Shown: positions 26,944 through 36,162, counted from the first letter of the stretch. The stretch: DNA of 64,000 nucleotides from Nocardia transvalensis (GCF_015477765.1 NZ_JADLQQ010000003.1:717058-781057); one strand, 5' to 3'. Program-made: numbers and translations. The notes: a model not told the origin generated them from the sequence alone.

Positions 26944-27570
26944 TCACGCGCTACGCAGGGCTCGATAGACAGCCGCGCCGACGAAGGCGCCCAGGCTCTC
27001 CGGGGTCCAATCGCCCTCGCCCGACAGCAGCGTGCGCACGGCGCCCTCGCCCGCGGACACCCACTGTTCCACCAGCACAGGGAGTTTGCGTTCGGCGTCG
27101 ACGGTTCCCCAGGCCTCGAGAGTGGGGCGCAGGCGGCGGGTGCAGCGTTCGATGGCGAAGCGGCGGCCGCGGCCGAAAGAGTTCACCACGGCCGGATCGG
27201 GATTGCCGTACAACAGCTTCCAGGTGTCGGGGCGGGCGGCGACGGTTTCCAGCAGCGCCCGGAAACCCTCGACGAACACCTCCTCGTCGGCCTCCACGCG
27301 GCGACGCGGCAGCGTATCGATGATGCCGTCGAGCAGATAGCGCTCCTCGCGCCGGATCAACGCGTCGATGAGTTCCACGCGGTCGGCATAGCAGGCGTAG
27401 ACGACCGGGCGGGTGACGTTCATGCGTTCGGCGACGGCGGCGATGGTGACCGCGGCGATCCCGTCCTCGACGGCGATCCGCAGGGCCGTATCGAGGACCT
27501 GTGGGCGGCGGCGTTCGGGGCCGAGATGCGGGGCGCGCTGTCGTGGCCGCACGGCAGATTCCGAACCCAT
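26944..27570 (-). CDS. TetR family transcriptional regulator
   Basis: This is a 208-residue regulator. The Arg-rich start is followed by a helix-turn-helix (about 24-70: VLDTALRIAVEDGIAAVT, VAERMNVTRPVVYACYADRVEL) and a helical effector domain. It lies upstream of hmgA-fahA on the same strand, separated by a terminator-like palindrome and a repeat array, and back-to-back with fadE5 across 295 bases. Its target could be fadE5 or itself. No convincing shared operator was found, so the target is open. Confidence 0.88.
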   Translation of the reverse strand: MGSESAVRPRQRAPHLGPERRRPQVLDTALRIAVEDGIAAVTIAAVAERMNVTRPVVYACYADRVELIDALIRREERYLLDGIIDTLPRRRVEADEEVFVEGFRALLETVAARPDTWKLLYGNPDPAVVNSFGRGRRFAIERCTRRLRPTLEAWGTVDAERKLPVLVEQWVSAGEGAVRTLLSGEGDWTPESLGAFVGAAVYRALRSA

Positions 27571-27648
27571 GCGACCAACATATCAGCGGCCCCTCGACCG
27601 CGCTGGGCGCTAATTCCCGGCAAATTACTGAGGTGTGATTCGGTCACG

Positions 27649-27708
27649 GGAGAACTAGCAGGTATTCGTCCTGCGTGCCTAATTTGTACGAGGTACGAAG
27701 AGTTCTCC
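27649..27708 (+). promoter_or_regulatory. inverted repeats in the TetR-fadE5 gap
   Basis: An outer pair GGAGAACT (27649-27656) and AGTTCTCC (27701-27708) encloses GCAGG and CCTGC (27658-27674). A GTACGAGGTAC element lies at 27686-27696. The structure lies in the 295-base gap before fadE5 and could be a folded leader or an operator region; nothing distinguishes these. Confidence 0.4.
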
Positions 27709-27865
27709 TGGCGTTTTACAGCCTACGGTTGCGTAACCGAACAGCCGTACGGCAACCTCCAAATACAACATCAACTCAGCGTGTGCGTCAGCCCGGAGCG
27801 GTCCGCGTCGCCACCGGGGCACCCGCACGCTGGCCGTGAATGAATACAGCCGAGGAGGCCGGTCC

Positions 27866-29692
27866 GTGTCGCACTACAAGGCGAACCTTCGTGACATCGA
27901 GTTCAACTTGTTCGAGGTGCTGGGAATCGGGGCGCTGCTGGACGGCGGCGCGTACGGCGATCTGGATACGGAGACCGCCCGCGGCATGCTGAGCGAGGTC
28001 CTGCGTCTCGCGGAGGGGCCGGTTGCCGCCTCGTTCGCCGACGCCGATCGCAACCCGATCCAGTTCGACACCGCCAACCACTGCGTCGTCGTCCCGGAAC
28101 TACTGCGCAAGACGGTGGCCGCGGTGAACGAGGCGGGCTGGTCCGCGCTCGGCATGCCCGAGGCGATGGGCGGCGTCGACTCGCCCGCCCCGCTCAACTG
28201 GGCGACGCAGGAAATGATTGTGGCGGCGAACAATTCGGCCGCCTTCTTCAATATGGGCCCGCTCATGCACCACGTGCTCTTCATGGAGGGCACCGAGGAG
28301 CAGAAGCGCTGGGCCCAACACGCCTGGGAAAACCGTTGGGGCGGAACGATGGTGCTCACCGAGCCGGACGCCGGGTCGGACGTGGGCATGGGCCGCACCA
28401 AGGCCACCCAGCAGCCCGACGGCACCTGGCACATCGAGGGCGTCAAGCGGTTCATCTCCGGCGGTGATGTCGGTGAGACCGCCGACAACATCTTCCATCT
28501 GACGCTGGCGCGACCCGAGGGCGCGGGACCGGGCACCAAGGGACTGTCGCTGTTCGTGGTGCCGAAGTACCTGTTCGACCGGGAGACAATGGAACTCGGC
28601 GAGCGCAACGGCGTCCTGGTCACCAACCTCGAGCACAAGATGGGCATCAAGTCCTCGCCCACCTGTGAGTTGACCTACGGCGGCGACAAGCCGGCCGTCG
28701 GCTACCTGGTCGGCGATGTGCACAACGGAATCGCCCAGATGTTCAAGGTGATCGAGCACGCCCGCATGATGGTCGGCGTGCTGTCGGCGGGCACGCTGTC
28801 GACCGGTTATCTGAATGCGTTGGAGTACGCCAAGTCTCGTGTGCAGGGCGCGGATCTGACGCAGATGACCGATAAGACCGCGCCGCGCGTCACCATCACC
28901 CATCACCCGGACATTCGCCGCAGCCTCGCGCTGCAGAAGGCCTACTCCGAGGGGCTGCGGTCGCTCTATCTGTACTGTTCGGCCTACCAGAGCCCCGATG
29001 TGGCGCAGGCGAACTTCGGCGCCGATGCGGAATTGGCCGCGCGGGTGAACGATCTGCTGCTGCCGATCGTCAAGGGTGTGGGCTCCGAGCGGGCCTACGA
29101 GGTCCTCACCGAGACCCTGCAGACCCTCGGTGGTTCCGGATATCTGCAGGACTACCCGATCGAGCAGTACATCCGCGATGTGAAGATCGACTCGCTGTAC
29201 GAGGGCACCACGGCCATCCAGGCGCAGGACTTCTTCTTCCGCAAGATCATTCGCGACAAGGGCGTGGCGCTCGGACATGTCGCCCAGCTGATCCAGAAGT
29301 TCGTCGACGCCGACGAAGGGCAGCTCAAGACCGAGCGGGCGCTGCTGGGCACGGCGCTGGCCGATGTGCAGGCGATGGCCGCCGCGCTGACCAACTACCT
29401 GGTGGCCTCGCAGCAGAACCCGGAAGAGATCTACAAGGTCGGCCAGGGCTCGGTGCGGTTCCTGCACGCCGCGGGCGACCTGATCATCGGCTGGCGGTTG
29501 CTGGAGCAGGCCAAGGTCGCGCTCGCCGCGCTCGAGGGCCAGCCGTCGGAGAAGGACCGGCTGTTCTACACCGGCAAGATCGGGGTGGCGTCGTGGTTCG
29601 CGAAGAACCAGCTGCCGCTGCTGACCTCCGTGCGCTCGGTGCTGGAGAACCTCGACAACGACATCATGCATTTGGACGAGGCTGCGTTCTGA
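27866..29692 (+). CDS. fadE5: acyl-CoA dehydrogenase, FadE5-like
   Basis: This is a long acyl-CoA dehydrogenase of 608 residues, with an N-terminal extension and a C-terminal domain that distinguish the FadE5/AidB-like long group. It oxidises medium to long acyl-CoAs with FAD in beta-oxidation. The start [20 protein letters not shown] closely matches the M. tuberculosis FadE5 N-terminus as remembered, supporting the GTG at 27866 with GAGGAGG upstream. The flavin motif is [11 protein letters not shown], and the catalytic glutamate is in [10 protein letters not shown]. It stands alone, with a membrane-protein gene following after 53 bases. Confidence 0.93.
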   Translation: MSHYKANLRDIEFNLFEVLGIGALLDGGAYGDLDTETARGMLSEVLRLAEGPVAASFADADRNPIQFDTANHCVVVPELLRKTVAAVNEAGWSALGMPEAMGGVDSPAPLNWATQEMIVAANNSAAFFNMGPLMHHVLFMEGTEEQKRWAQHAWENRWGGTMVLTEPDAGSDVGMGRTKATQQPDGTWHIEGVKRFISGGDVGETADNIFHLTLARPEGAGPGTKGLSLFVVPKYLFDRETMELGERNGVLVTNLEHKMGIKSSPTCELTYGGDKPAVGYLVGDVHNGIAQMFKVIEHARMMVGVLSAGTLSTGYLNALEYAKSRVQGADLTQMTDKTAPRVTITHHPDIRRSLALQKAYSEGLRSLYLYCSAYQSPDVAQANFGADAELAARVNDLLLPIVKGVGSERAYEVLTETLQTLGGSGYLQDYPIEQYIRDVKIDSLYEGTTAIQAQDFFFRKIIRDKGVALGHVAQLIQKFVDADEGQLKTERALLGTALADVQAMAAALTNYLVASQQNPEEIYKVGQGSVRFLHAAGDLIIGWRLLEQAKVALAALEGQPSEKDRLFYTGKIGVASWFAKNQLPLLTSVRSVLENLDNDIMHLDEAAF

Positions 29693-29745
29693 TTTTCTGC
29701 GCCGGAATGGCGGGAAGATCGGCGGCGTAGGGGTACAACTAGCGC

Positions 29746-30384
29746 ATGGTCTTCCCGGTGGATTTCGGCTGGCTGCAGGCGCTGATGATCGTGCTGTTCG
29801 CGATCGCGATCGCGCTGATCGTCGCCGCGGTGCTGAAGGGGCGTCGCGCGGGCTGGCGGACGGTCGTGGGGCGTGCCACCAGTGCGCTGTCGGCTCTGCT
29901 GGTGGCGGTGGTGATCCTGTGGATCATCACCCTGCTGCAGACCTATCTGGGGTTGACCGGGGAGGTGAAGGCCGCCCATGTGATCGCGAAACCCGTGGCC
30001 GACAGCCCCCATTCGCTCGATGTCGAGCTGACCCTGTTCGGCGACGAGGACCATCCGGACAAGCGGGAGACCTATCGGGTCGAGGGCGATATGTGGGTGC
30101 TGCAGGCCAATATCGTGGAGCTCGAGCCGTGGGTGAATGCGCTCGGCTTCCACTCCGGGTACAAGGTGACCCGGCTGTTCGGCCAGCGGCTCGACGGTGT
30201 CTCCCCCAAGCAGAACCAGATCTTTCTCAGCGGCAGCGATCAGGACTTCTTCGAGGACATGCGCAATGAGAGCTGGTACACCAAGCCGTTCGTCCGCTCC
30301 GCCTACGGCAATGCGGTGATCGCCGTACCCGGCACCTACGACGTATTCATCTCCCGAGACGCCATCAAGACCCGCCCCGCGTAA
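29746..30384 (+). CDS. hypothetical membrane protein
   Basis: This 212-residue protein has two N-terminal hydrophobic helices (about 8-28 and 43-67) and then a soluble, beta-rich extracytoplasmic domain of about 140 residues (from HVIAKPVADSP to the end) with repeated aromatic and charged strands. No signal-type cleavage site is obvious, so it is probably anchored. It resembles conserved actinobacterial membrane proteins of unknown role that sit beside lipid genes. A GC-rich hairpin follows. It could be read with fadE5, but 53 bases separate them. Confidence 0.75.
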   Translation: MVFPVDFGWLQALMIVLFAIAIALIVAAVLKGRRAGWRTVVGRATSALSALLVAVVILWIITLLQTYLGLTGEVKAAHVIAKPVADSPHSLDVELTLFGDEDHPDKRETYRVEGDMWVLQANIVELEPWVNALGFHSGYKVTRLFGQRLDGVSPKQNQIFLSGSDQDFFEDMRNESWYTKPFVRSAYGNAVIAVPGTYDVFISRDAIKTRPA

Positions 30385-30437
30385 AGCGTGCGGGGCGGGT
30401 ATGGGGAGCGGTTCGCGTGCGGGGCGGGTATGGGGAG
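30370..30437. repeat. terminator hairpin with a duplicated 3' arm (23-bp direct repeat)
   Basis: ACCCGCCCCGC at 30370-30380 pairs with GCGGGGCGGGT at 30390-30400 across the stop codon of the membrane-protein gene. A 23-bp sequence containing that right arm (30386-30408) is repeated exactly at 30415-30437, four bases before the convergent xthA stop. The duplication looks recent because the copies are identical. Confidence 0.7.
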
Positions 30438-30440
30438 GGT

Positions 30441-31256
30441 TTAGTCGGAGAATTCGGCGAGCACGGGGGCATGGTCGCTGGCGCCCTTGCCCTTTCGTTC
30501 CTCTCGGTCCACCGAGGAGTCCTTCACGCGAGCGGCGAGGGCGGGGGAGGCGAGGATGAAGTCGATGCGCATTCCCTCTTTACGGGGGAAGCGCAGCTGG
30601 GTGTAGTCCCAGTAGGTGTAGACGCCCGGTCCGGGCGCGAACGGGCGCATGACGTCGGCGAAACCGGCGGTCACGATGGCATTGAACGCATCTCGCTCCG
30701 GCTGTGAGACATGGGTCTTGCCGGTGAAGAACTCCACCGACCACACGTCGTCGTCGGTGGGTGCGATATTCCAGTCACCGCACAGCGCGATCTGTGCCTG
30801 CGGATTCTCGGCCAGCCATGCCGAGCCCGAGTCGCGCAGGGCGGCAAGCCATTCCAGCTTGTAGGCGTAATGCGGATCGTGCAGGGTGCGGCCGTTGGGA
30901 ATATAGAGGCTCCACACCCGCACGCCGCCGCAGGTCGCCCCGATTGCCCGGGCCTCCACGACCGGCGCTGCCAGCAGCGAGATCTCGGCATCCCTGTCGA
31001 ATCCGGGCTGGCCGGGGAAGGAGACCTCGACATCGTCCAGGCCGATCCGGGAGGCGATCGCCACCCCGTTCCACTGGCTGAACCCGACGTGCGCGACCTC
31101 GTACCCGGCCTCCTCGAAACGCTCCGAGGGGAACTGGTCATCGCGGCACTTGGTCTCCTGCAGGGCCAGCACATCGATATCGGCACGGTCCAGCCACGAG
31201 ACCACCCGGTCCACCCTGGACCGGATCGAGTTCACATTCCAGGTAGCCAGCCGCAC
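30441..31256 (-). CDS. xthA: exodeoxyribonuclease III
   Basis: This is an AP endonuclease and 3'-5' exonuclease for base-excision repair. Its 271 residues show the exonuclease-endonuclease-phosphatase fold: TWNVNSIRSR near the start, the metal-binding LALQETK, GDWNIAP near residue 150, and the C-terminal IDFILAS and SDHAPV with the catalytic histidine. The start is a GTG at 31256 with GGAGG eight bases upstream. It begins a run of genes (xthA, GNAT, def, DUF3263, LytR_C, sodC, YbdK) that matches M. tuberculosis Rv0427c-Rv0433 from memory. Confidence 0.95.
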   Translation of the reverse strand: MRLATWNVNSIRSRVDRVVSWLDRADIDVLALQETKCRDDQFPSERFEEAGYEVAHVGFSQWNGVAIASRIGLDDVEVSFPGQPGFDRDAEISLLAAPVVEARAIGATCGGVRVWSLYIPNGRTLHDPHYAYKLEWLAALRDSGSAWLAENPQAQIALCGDWNIAPTDDDVWSVEFFTGKTHVSQPERDAFNAIVTAGFADVMRPFAPGPGVYTYWDYTQLRFPRKEGMRIDFILASPALAARVKDSSVDREERKGKGASDHAPVLAEFSD

Positions 31257-31289
31257 CGGGACACCTCCGCTCTACGACATTCCATGTTC

Positions 31290-32243
31290 TTACGCCGGGG
31301 AGGCATAGCGGTAGTGGTGGTGTTCGACGAAACCCATCTCGCGATACATCGCCAAGGCCCCCGAGTTGTCCACGTCGACCTGCGCGTAGGCGTGGGTGGC
31401 CCCGTGTTTGTGACCCCACCTGATCAGCTCCGCGCACACCAGCGTCGCCAGGCCGCGGCGGCGGTGAGGGGCCGCGACGGCGATACAGGACAGGCCGATC
31501 CACCGCCGACCGTCCGGCGCGGTGGTCACCGCCCCGCGGCCGATGGCCAGCGGGTTCGGCAAACCCAATGCGGCGAAGCCCAATTCGCCCTCCCGGACCG
31601 CGGTCAGCACCGTGGTGTCCGGCACCTCCGGTGGCAGATCGACCGCATCCTCGCCGCGGAACCGGTGCAATTCCAGCCAGCCCGCATTCGGCTCGGGATC
31701 CACCCGCACCATCGAAGGGCCCTGGGGGAGAACGAAGTTGTCGATATCGATGCCGACGACCACGGTTTCGCCCCAGGTCCGCCAGTCGGGCGGCGCCGGG
31801 GCCAGCCGGTCGGGGAGACGTAACTGCAGCGGTAGCCCCTGCTCGGTGTACCACTCGCTGATGCGGTGCAGCGTCTCGACGTGCACGCGGGCCGGTTCTC
31901 CCGAACTGCCCACCGGCACTGCGGAATTGGCGCGTTTGGTATAGCCGTTCCCGGCCGACAGCAGCCACCCGTCCACCCACGCGCGCTGCACACCCGGCCA
32001 GCCGTCACAGGCGGCGGCCTCCAGTGCGCGGATCTCGCTGGTACGAATCGGCCTGGGGCCCAAGGGTTTCATGGCGACGACGGCATCGGCGGCCACCGAG
32101 ACGGTCTGGCCGTCGGCGGTGCGTACGGTCAGGGGATCCAGCGACACCAGCTCACCGATCACATCCGTGAACTGCTGGGGATATCCGGCGGGCAGGCGAT
32201 AGCGCACCACCACCCGCCGACCGGGCGGCAGCTCAGTCGTCAT
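31290..32243 (-). CDS. GNAT family N-acetyltransferase (Rv0428c-like)
   Basis: This is a 317-residue protein. The N-terminal part (1-95) is a small beta-barrel-like domain ([26 protein letters not shown]) and the C-terminal part a GNAT domain, with the acetyl-CoA loop in [17 protein letters not shown] (about 251-267) and the ending [18 protein letters not shown]. The substrate is unknown. Its ATG lies inside the 3' end of def (11-base overlap), and xthA follows 33 bases after it, so the three form an operon. Confidence 0.87.
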   Translation of the reverse strand: MTTELPPGRRVVVRYRLPAGYPQQFTDVIGELVSLDPLTVRTADGQTVSVAADAVVAMKPLGPRPIRTSEIRALEAAACDGWPGVQRAWVDGWLLSAGNGYTKRANSAVPVGSSGEPARVHVETLHRISEWYTEQGLPLQLRLPDRLAPAPPDWRTWGETVVVGIDIDNFVLPQGPSMVRVDPEPNAGWLELHRFRGEDAVDLPPEVPDTTVLTAVREGELGFAALGLPNPLAIGRGAVTTAPDGRRWIGLSCIAVAAPHRRRGLATLVCAELIRWGHKHGATHAYAQVDVDNSGALAMYREMGFVEHHHYRYASPA

Positions 32244-32823
32244 GTCCGAAAGGATCCGGAACCGTACCCGGCACCCAGCTCAGACCGGGGGTGCCCCAGC
32301 CGTTGCGCTTGATCACCTTCTTCGCCGCGCGCGCATTGCGGCCGATCAGGACGTCCACATAGAGGAAGCCGTCGAGGTGGCCCACCTCGTGCTGCAGCAT
32401 CCGGGCGAAGAAGTCCTTGCCCTCGATCTCGATCGGATTGCCGTGCTCGTCGGTGCCGGTGACCCGCGCCCACTCGGCGCGACCGGTGGGGAACTGCTCG
32501 CCGGGCACCGATAGGCAGCCCTCCTCGTCGTCGTCGGGGTCCGGCATGGTCTCCGGGATCTCCGACGTCTCCAGGACGGGGTTGATCACCACTCCCCGGC
32601 GGCGGTTGACGGTGCCGTCGGCGTCGACATCGGGGCAGTCGTAGACGAACAGCCGCAGCGGCACGCCCACCTGATTGGCCGCCAGGCCCACGCCCTTGGC
32701 GGCATCGAGGGTCTCGAACATGTCCGCGATCAGCTCGGCGAGCTCCTCCGGCGACTGGGTGACCTGTTCGGTCGGATTGTGCAGGACGGGGTCGCCGACG
32801 ATGCGGATGGGGAGAATCGCCAT
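32233..32823 (-). CDS. def: peptide deformylase
   Basis: This is a metal enzyme that removes the formyl group from nascent proteins. The 196-residue product contains all three family motifs: [10 protein letters not shown] (motif 1), EGCLSVPGE (motif 2, cysteine metal ligand) and QHEVGHLDG (motif 3, HExxH-like with two histidine ligands). The sequence between motifs 1 and 2 is longer than in E. coli, as seen in actinobacterial type I enzymes. The ATG at 32823 begins [12 protein letters not shown], the usual start; the much longer open frame upstream is non-coding. It is divergent from the DUF3263 gene. Confidence 0.96.
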   Translation of the reverse strand: MAILPIRIVGDPVLHNPTEQVTQSPEELAELIADMFETLDAAKGVGLAANQVGVPLRLFVYDCPDVDADGTVNRRRGVVINPVLETSEIPETMPDPDDDEEGCLSVPGEQFPTGRAEWARVTGTDEHGNPIEIEGKDFFARMLQHEVGHLDGFLYVDVLIGRNARAAKKVIKRNGWGTPGLSWVPGTVPDPFGHDD

Positions 32824-32968
32824 GGTCGCACACTTTACGCGGGCCCCGGTCCAGGCCCTGACGCGCCGTTGGGCGGGACGTCCCGACACGCCGTAGGACG
32901 CATCTGGGAACGTCGCCATCCGTGGTTGAATGAGCGACGACGTATAAGCACCTCGGCGAGGGAGCGAT

Positions 32969-33313
32969 ATGGACAGCGCAGCGGCCCGGAACCTATCCGC
33001 AAGCGAGGACAGCTCTTCCGCGGGTGAGGACGCCGCGGTCGCGGTCCCCGGTGGCGAACAGGCCGGACTCACCCGGCGCGAACTCGATATTCTCGACTTC
33101 GAGCGCAAGTGGTGGAAGTACGCCGGTGCCAAGGAAGAGGCCATTCGCGAACTGTTCGGTATGTCCGCCACCCGCTACTACCAGGTGCTCAACGCCATCG
33201 TCGACAAGCCCGAGGCCCTGGCCGCCGACCCGATGCTGGTCAAGCGGCTGCGGCGGCTACGGGCCAGCCGTCAGAAGGCGCGGGCGGCGCGGCGGCTGGG
33301 CTTCCAAGTGTGA
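32969..33313 (+). CDS. DUF3263 protein (Rv0430-like)
   Basis: This is a 114-residue cytoplasmic protein. After a disordered 35-residue start comes the DUF3263 core (about 37-100: [20 protein letters not shown], then [20 protein letters not shown]). That core has a helix-turn-helix look, suggesting DNA binding, and an Arg-rich C-terminus. It is divergent from def across 145 bases and followed after 39 bases by the LytR_C gene on the same strand. A regulatory role in cell-wall or redox functions is only a guess. Confidence 0.85.
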   Translation: MDSAAARNLSASEDSSSAGEDAAVAVPGGEQAGLTRRELDILDFERKWWKYAGAKEEAIRELFGMSATRYYQVLNAIVDKPEALAADPMLVKRLRRLRASRQKARAARRLGFQV

Positions 33314-33352
33314 TGCGGGCATTCGTCGGGGTGTGTGGATAGGCTCGGTCAG

Positions 33353-33910
33353 GTGAGCAACCCGAATCCGTCCTCCGGTGGGCCGCCGCTACGAGCGCTC
33401 GCGATGGTGCTGATCGCGCTGGCCATCGTGTTCGCCGGTCTCGGCGCGATGTCGCTGTCGAAGTCGGACGCTGATAATTCGGACACGTCCACCCAGGGGC
33501 AGACGGTGAAGACCACCGCGGCCATGCCCACGACCTCGGCCGCTGCGATCACCACCACGAGGACGGCGACCACCACCCCGCCGCCCACCACCACGACCAC
33601 GGCACCGCCCACGACAACCGCTGCGGTACTGGACAAATCGGTCCCGGTGCGGGTGCTCAACAACAGTACGATCTCGGGACTGGCCGCCCGGACGGGGAAC
33701 CAACTGTCCACCGGCGGCTGGAATGTCGCGGAAACCGGCAACTATTCCGACAGCGTTGTTCCGAAAACGACCGTCTACTACGGGAATTCGCCGAAGGAAC
33801 AGGCGGCGGCCCAGGCGATCGCGAATACACTAGGTGTCACCGCGGAGCCTCGATTCCCCGGAATCGTGGACGCACCGCCCGGTGTCATCGTCATCGTCAC
33901 AGGTAACTGA
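33353..33910 (+). CDS. membrane-anchored LytR C-terminal domain protein (Rv0431-like)
   Basis: This is a 185-residue protein anchored by one N-terminal helix (about 13-35), followed by a Thr/Pro-rich linker (about 45-95, repeated TTT and PPTTT) that is probably extended and possibly glycosylated, and a C-terminal LytR_C domain (about 100-185: VRVLNNSTISGLA). LytR_C domains are linked to cell-wall assembly proteins. The GTG at 33353 is chosen because it gives the family-like SNPNPSSGG start; a GTG at 33335 is also in frame. The M. tuberculosis homologue Rv0431 has been linked to vesicle release, from memory. Confidence 0.85.
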   Translation: MSNPNPSSGGPPLRALAMVLIALAIVFAGLGAMSLSKSDADNSDTSTQGQTVKTTAAMPTTSAAAITTTRTATTTPPPTTTTTAPPTTTAAVLDKSVPVRVLNNSTISGLAARTGNQLSTGGWNVAETGNYSDSVVPKTTVYYGNSPKEQAAAQAIANTLGVTAEPRFPGIVDAPPGVIVIVTGN

Positions 33911-34015
33911 GCCCCACCACAGATCTGCATAACGGCTCTGGCATCATCTTGTCCGGTAACGAATCTGTCCGTGCAGCTTTACTCGTAAACTCGGTACTCG
34001 TAAAGGAGTTCCCCG

Positions 34016-34714
34016 ATGGCCCCGTCCACAATTCGTCGCCCGTCCTGGCGGACTGTGACCCCGGTGCTGGCGGTCGCGGTCTTCGGTCTCGCGGCCTGCA
34101 CCAACAGCCAGGAGTCGAGTGACGTCAAGGGGACCACGCCCCCGGTGTGGACAGGCTCGGCGGCGCCGGGCGGTACCGCCGCGACCGGTGAGCACGGCTC
34201 GGCCGAGCACGCCGCTCCCCCGGGAGATTCGGTCTCGGTTCAGCTGAAGAATCCCTCCGGCGCCGAGGTGGGCACCGCGACCATCGCCAAGTCCGGCAAC
34301 CACCTGCAGATCACCGTCGACGCGCACGGCCTCAAGCCCGGCTTCCACGGTCTGCACTTCCATCAGTTCGGCAAGTGCGAGGCGAATTCCACCGCCCCCA
34401 CCGGCGGCCCGGCGGGCGATTTCCTGTCGGCGGGCGGACATCTGCAGGTCGGCGACCAGAATTCGCATCCGGCCAGCGGTGACCTGACCTCCCTGCAGGT
34501 GCGTCAGGACGGCACGGCCCACCTTGTCACCACAACGGACACCGTGACCCTGGACGATCTGAAGGGTAAGGCCCTGATGATCCACGCCGGTGCGGACAAC
34601 TTCGGCAATATTCCGAGCCGATACACGCAGGCCAACGGCACCGCCGGACCGGACGCCGACACCTTGGCGACCGGCGACGCGGGCGGCCGGGTCGCCTGCG
34701 GCGTGGTCGGGTAA
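34016..34714 (+). CDS. sodC: superoxide dismutase lipoprotein, copper-dependent SodC
   Basis: This is an exported enzyme that dismutates superoxide at the cell surface. The 232 residues start with a signal peptide and lipobox (LAAC, C28), then a Thr/Gly-rich linker. Copper ligands H114, H116, H142 and H190 are in place, and C121 and C228 probably form the disulphide. The zinc loop is short (HLQVGDQNSHPASGDL), as in M. tuberculosis SodC, which lacks zinc; this enzyme is therefore probably copper-only. GGAG lies ten bases before the ATG. It sits in the conserved xthA-to-YbdK block, 105 bases after the LytR_C gene. Confidence 0.94.
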   Translation: MAPSTIRRPSWRTVTPVLAVAVFGLAACTNSQESSDVKGTTPPVWTGSAAPGGTAATGEHGSAEHAAPPGDSVSVQLKNPSGAEVGTATIAKSGNHLQITVDAHGLKPGFHGLHFHQFGKCEANSTAPTGGPAGDFLSAGGHLQVGDQNSHPASGDLTSLQVRQDGTAHLVTTTDTVTLDDLKGKALMIHAGADNFGNIPSRYTQANGTAGPDADTLATGDAGGRVACGVVG

Positions 34715-34728
34715 GGCGCAGGTATGCC

Positions 34729-35874
34729 ATGGGCGGGGCAGGCATTCGTAAGGTTTCTTGGAACAGCTCGCCCCGCCCGACGCTGGGTGTGGAATGGGAG
34801 ATAGCGCTCGTCGACAAGCAGACGCGCAATCTCTCCAATACCGCGGCCGCGGTCTTCGATTCGGTCGGTGATCTGCGGGCCTATGACGGCACGCCGCAGG
34901 TCACCAAGGAACTGCTGCGCAACACCGTCGAGATCGTCACCGGCGTGCACAACACCGTCGGCGAGGTGGTCGACGATCTGCACGGGACGATGGCCGCCGT
35001 GCGGCGGGCGGCCGATCCGCTCGGGGTGGATCTGTTCTGTGCGGGCACGCATCCGTTCGCGCAGTGGTCGACGCAACAGCTCACCCGCACAGCGCATTAC
35101 GACGAACTGATCGAGCGCACCCAGTGGTGGGGGCGGCAGATGCTGATCTGGGGCGTGCACGTGCACGTCGGAATCTCGCATCCGGAGAAGGTCTTTCCGA
35201 TCCTCAATACGCTGCTGCTGTCGTATCCGCATCTGCTGGCGCTGTCGGCGTCCTCGCCCATGTGGGCCGGAATCGATACCGGATACGCCAGTAATCGGTC
35301 GCTGATGTTCCAGCAGTTGCCCACGGCGGGGTTGCCGTTCCAGTTCGAAAACTGGGCGCAGTTCGAGTCGTTCGTGCACGACCAGACCAAGACCGGGGTG
35401 TTCGAGCAGCTCGGTGGCATGCACTGGGATATCCGGCCGGCACCGAAATGGGGCACGATCGAGGTGCGGGTGTGCGACGGAATCCCGTCCTGGCCGGAGC
35501 TTTCGGCGCTGGTCGCGCTCATCCACTGCCTGATCGTGGACCTGGATCGCCGCGTCGAGGCCGGGGAGACGATGCCGACCATCCCGCCCTGGCATGTGCA
35601 GGAAAACAAGTGGCGCGCAGCACGTTACGGCCTGGACGCGATCATCATCACCGACGCCGACAGCAATGAGCGCCTGGTGACCGAGGACCTGACCGACCTG
35701 CTCACCCGCCTCGAGCCCACCGCCAAACGACTCGGCTGCGAAAACGAACTCTCCCTGGTCTCCGACATCCCCAAACGCGGCGCCTCCTACCAACGCCAAC
35801 GCCGGGTGGCGGCCGCCTCCCAGGGAGATCTGGTCGCCGTGGTGGACGCTTTGGTGAAGGAACTCGAGAGCTGA
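34729..35874 (+). CDS. YbdK-type carboxylate-amine ligase (glutamate-cysteine ligase 2 family)
   Basis: This is a 381-residue ATP-grasp-like GCS2 enzyme. Family features are PTLGVEWEIALVD near residue 14, HVHVGI near 142, and DIRPAPKWGTIEVRVCD near 235. YbdK proteins have weak glutamate-cysteine ligase activity; in actinobacteria, which use mycothiol, the real role is uncertain. The M. tuberculosis counterpart is Rv0433 (from memory). The start ATG at 34729 lies 14 bases after the sodC stop, so the pair is probably one transcript ending in the palindrome directly after this gene. Confidence 0.9.
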   Translation: MGGAGIRKVSWNSSPRPTLGVEWEIALVDKQTRNLSNTAAAVFDSVGDLRAYDGTPQVTKELLRNTVEIVTGVHNTVGEVVDDLHGTMAAVRRAADPLGVDLFCAGTHPFAQWSTQQLTRTAHYDELIERTQWWGRQMLIWGVHVHVGISHPEKVFPILNTLLLSYPHLLALSASSPMWAGIDTGYASNRSLMFQQLPTAGLPFQFENWAQFESFVHDQTKTGVFEQLGGMHWDIRPAPKWGTIEVRVCDGIPSWPELSALVALIHCLIVDLDRRVEAGETMPTIPPWHVQENKWRAARYGLDAIIITDADSNERLVTEDLTDLLTRLEPTAKRLGCENELSLVSDIPKRGASYQRQRRVAAASQGDLVAVVDALVKELES

Positions 35875-35908
35875 CCCTGTATTCAGGCCTGGCGGCCTGA
35901 ATACAGGG
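35875..35908. repeat. 34-bp palindrome (copy 2), terminator of the YbdK gene
   Basis: Perfect 15-bp arms flank the loop TGGC, starting on the base after the stop codon. The outer CCCTGT/ACAGGG and inner GGCC/GGCC match the palindromes at 26906 and 36129 when this copy is read on the other strand (loop GCCA). The middle five bases differ (ATTCA) with matching changes in both arms. Confidence 0.85.
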
Positions 35909-35962
35909 AATGAGATGCGGCGCCCAGGGCCTACTACCCCTATCTTGTCGGCTGCTATCCGG

Positions 35963-36126
35963 AATCCCCGTCGTGGCTGTCACCGCAGCTTGTTGTCGCT
36001 GTCACCGCATCCCTGTGGTCGGCTGGCACCGCATGCCTGTTGTCGGCTGCTACCGCATGCCTGGTCGGCTGCCTAGGTATGCCTGTCGTCGGCGGGCACG
36101 GCATGACTGTCGTCGGTTGGTGCCGC
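35963..36126. repeat. repeat array B: seven 22-24-bp units leading into a palindrome
   Basis: Seven consecutive units begin at 35963, 35987, 36009, 36033, 36057, 36079 and 36103, with lengths 24, 22, 24, 24, 22, 24 and 24. The commonest form runs ATGCCTGTCGTCGGCTGG then CACCGC; a looser unit precedes them from about 35934. A further unit start at 36127 becomes the left arm of the palindrome at 36129. Apart from two palindromes, the 353-base gap between the YbdK and PAP2 genes holds only this array. Confidence 0.82.
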
Positions 36127-36128
36127 AT

Positions 36129-36162
36129 CCCTGTCGTCCGGCCGCCAGGCCGGACGACAGGG
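36129..36162. repeat. 34-bp palindrome (copy 3) closing repeat array B
   Basis: Perfect 15-bp arms flank the loop GCCA. Ends CCCTGT/ACAGGG and inner GGCC/GGCC are shared with copies at 26906 and 35875, and the left arm is itself the start of another array unit. It lies 65 bases before the PAP2 start codon and would act as a strong hairpin in a transcript entering from the YbdK side. Confidence 0.85.

Noticed and set aside
26751..27323. A plus-strand open frame through repeat array A and the TetR gene
   Set aside because: It crosses the palindrome and lies antisense to a good TetR gene; the translated sequence is Arg/Pro-rich and unstructured.
32824..33171. Longer N-terminus for peptide deformylase
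   Set aside because: The open frame runs through the divergent promoter region and the DUF3263 gene; [12 protein letters not shown] at 32823 is the normal family start.
33981..34004. Direct repeat ACTCGTAAA before sodC
   Set aside because: Two nine-base copies 15 bp apart may be a regulatory element, but the match is short and no regulator is suggested by it.
35963..36126. CRISPR-like array
   Set aside because: The units are directly adjacent and degenerate, with no unique spacers and no cas genes nearby.
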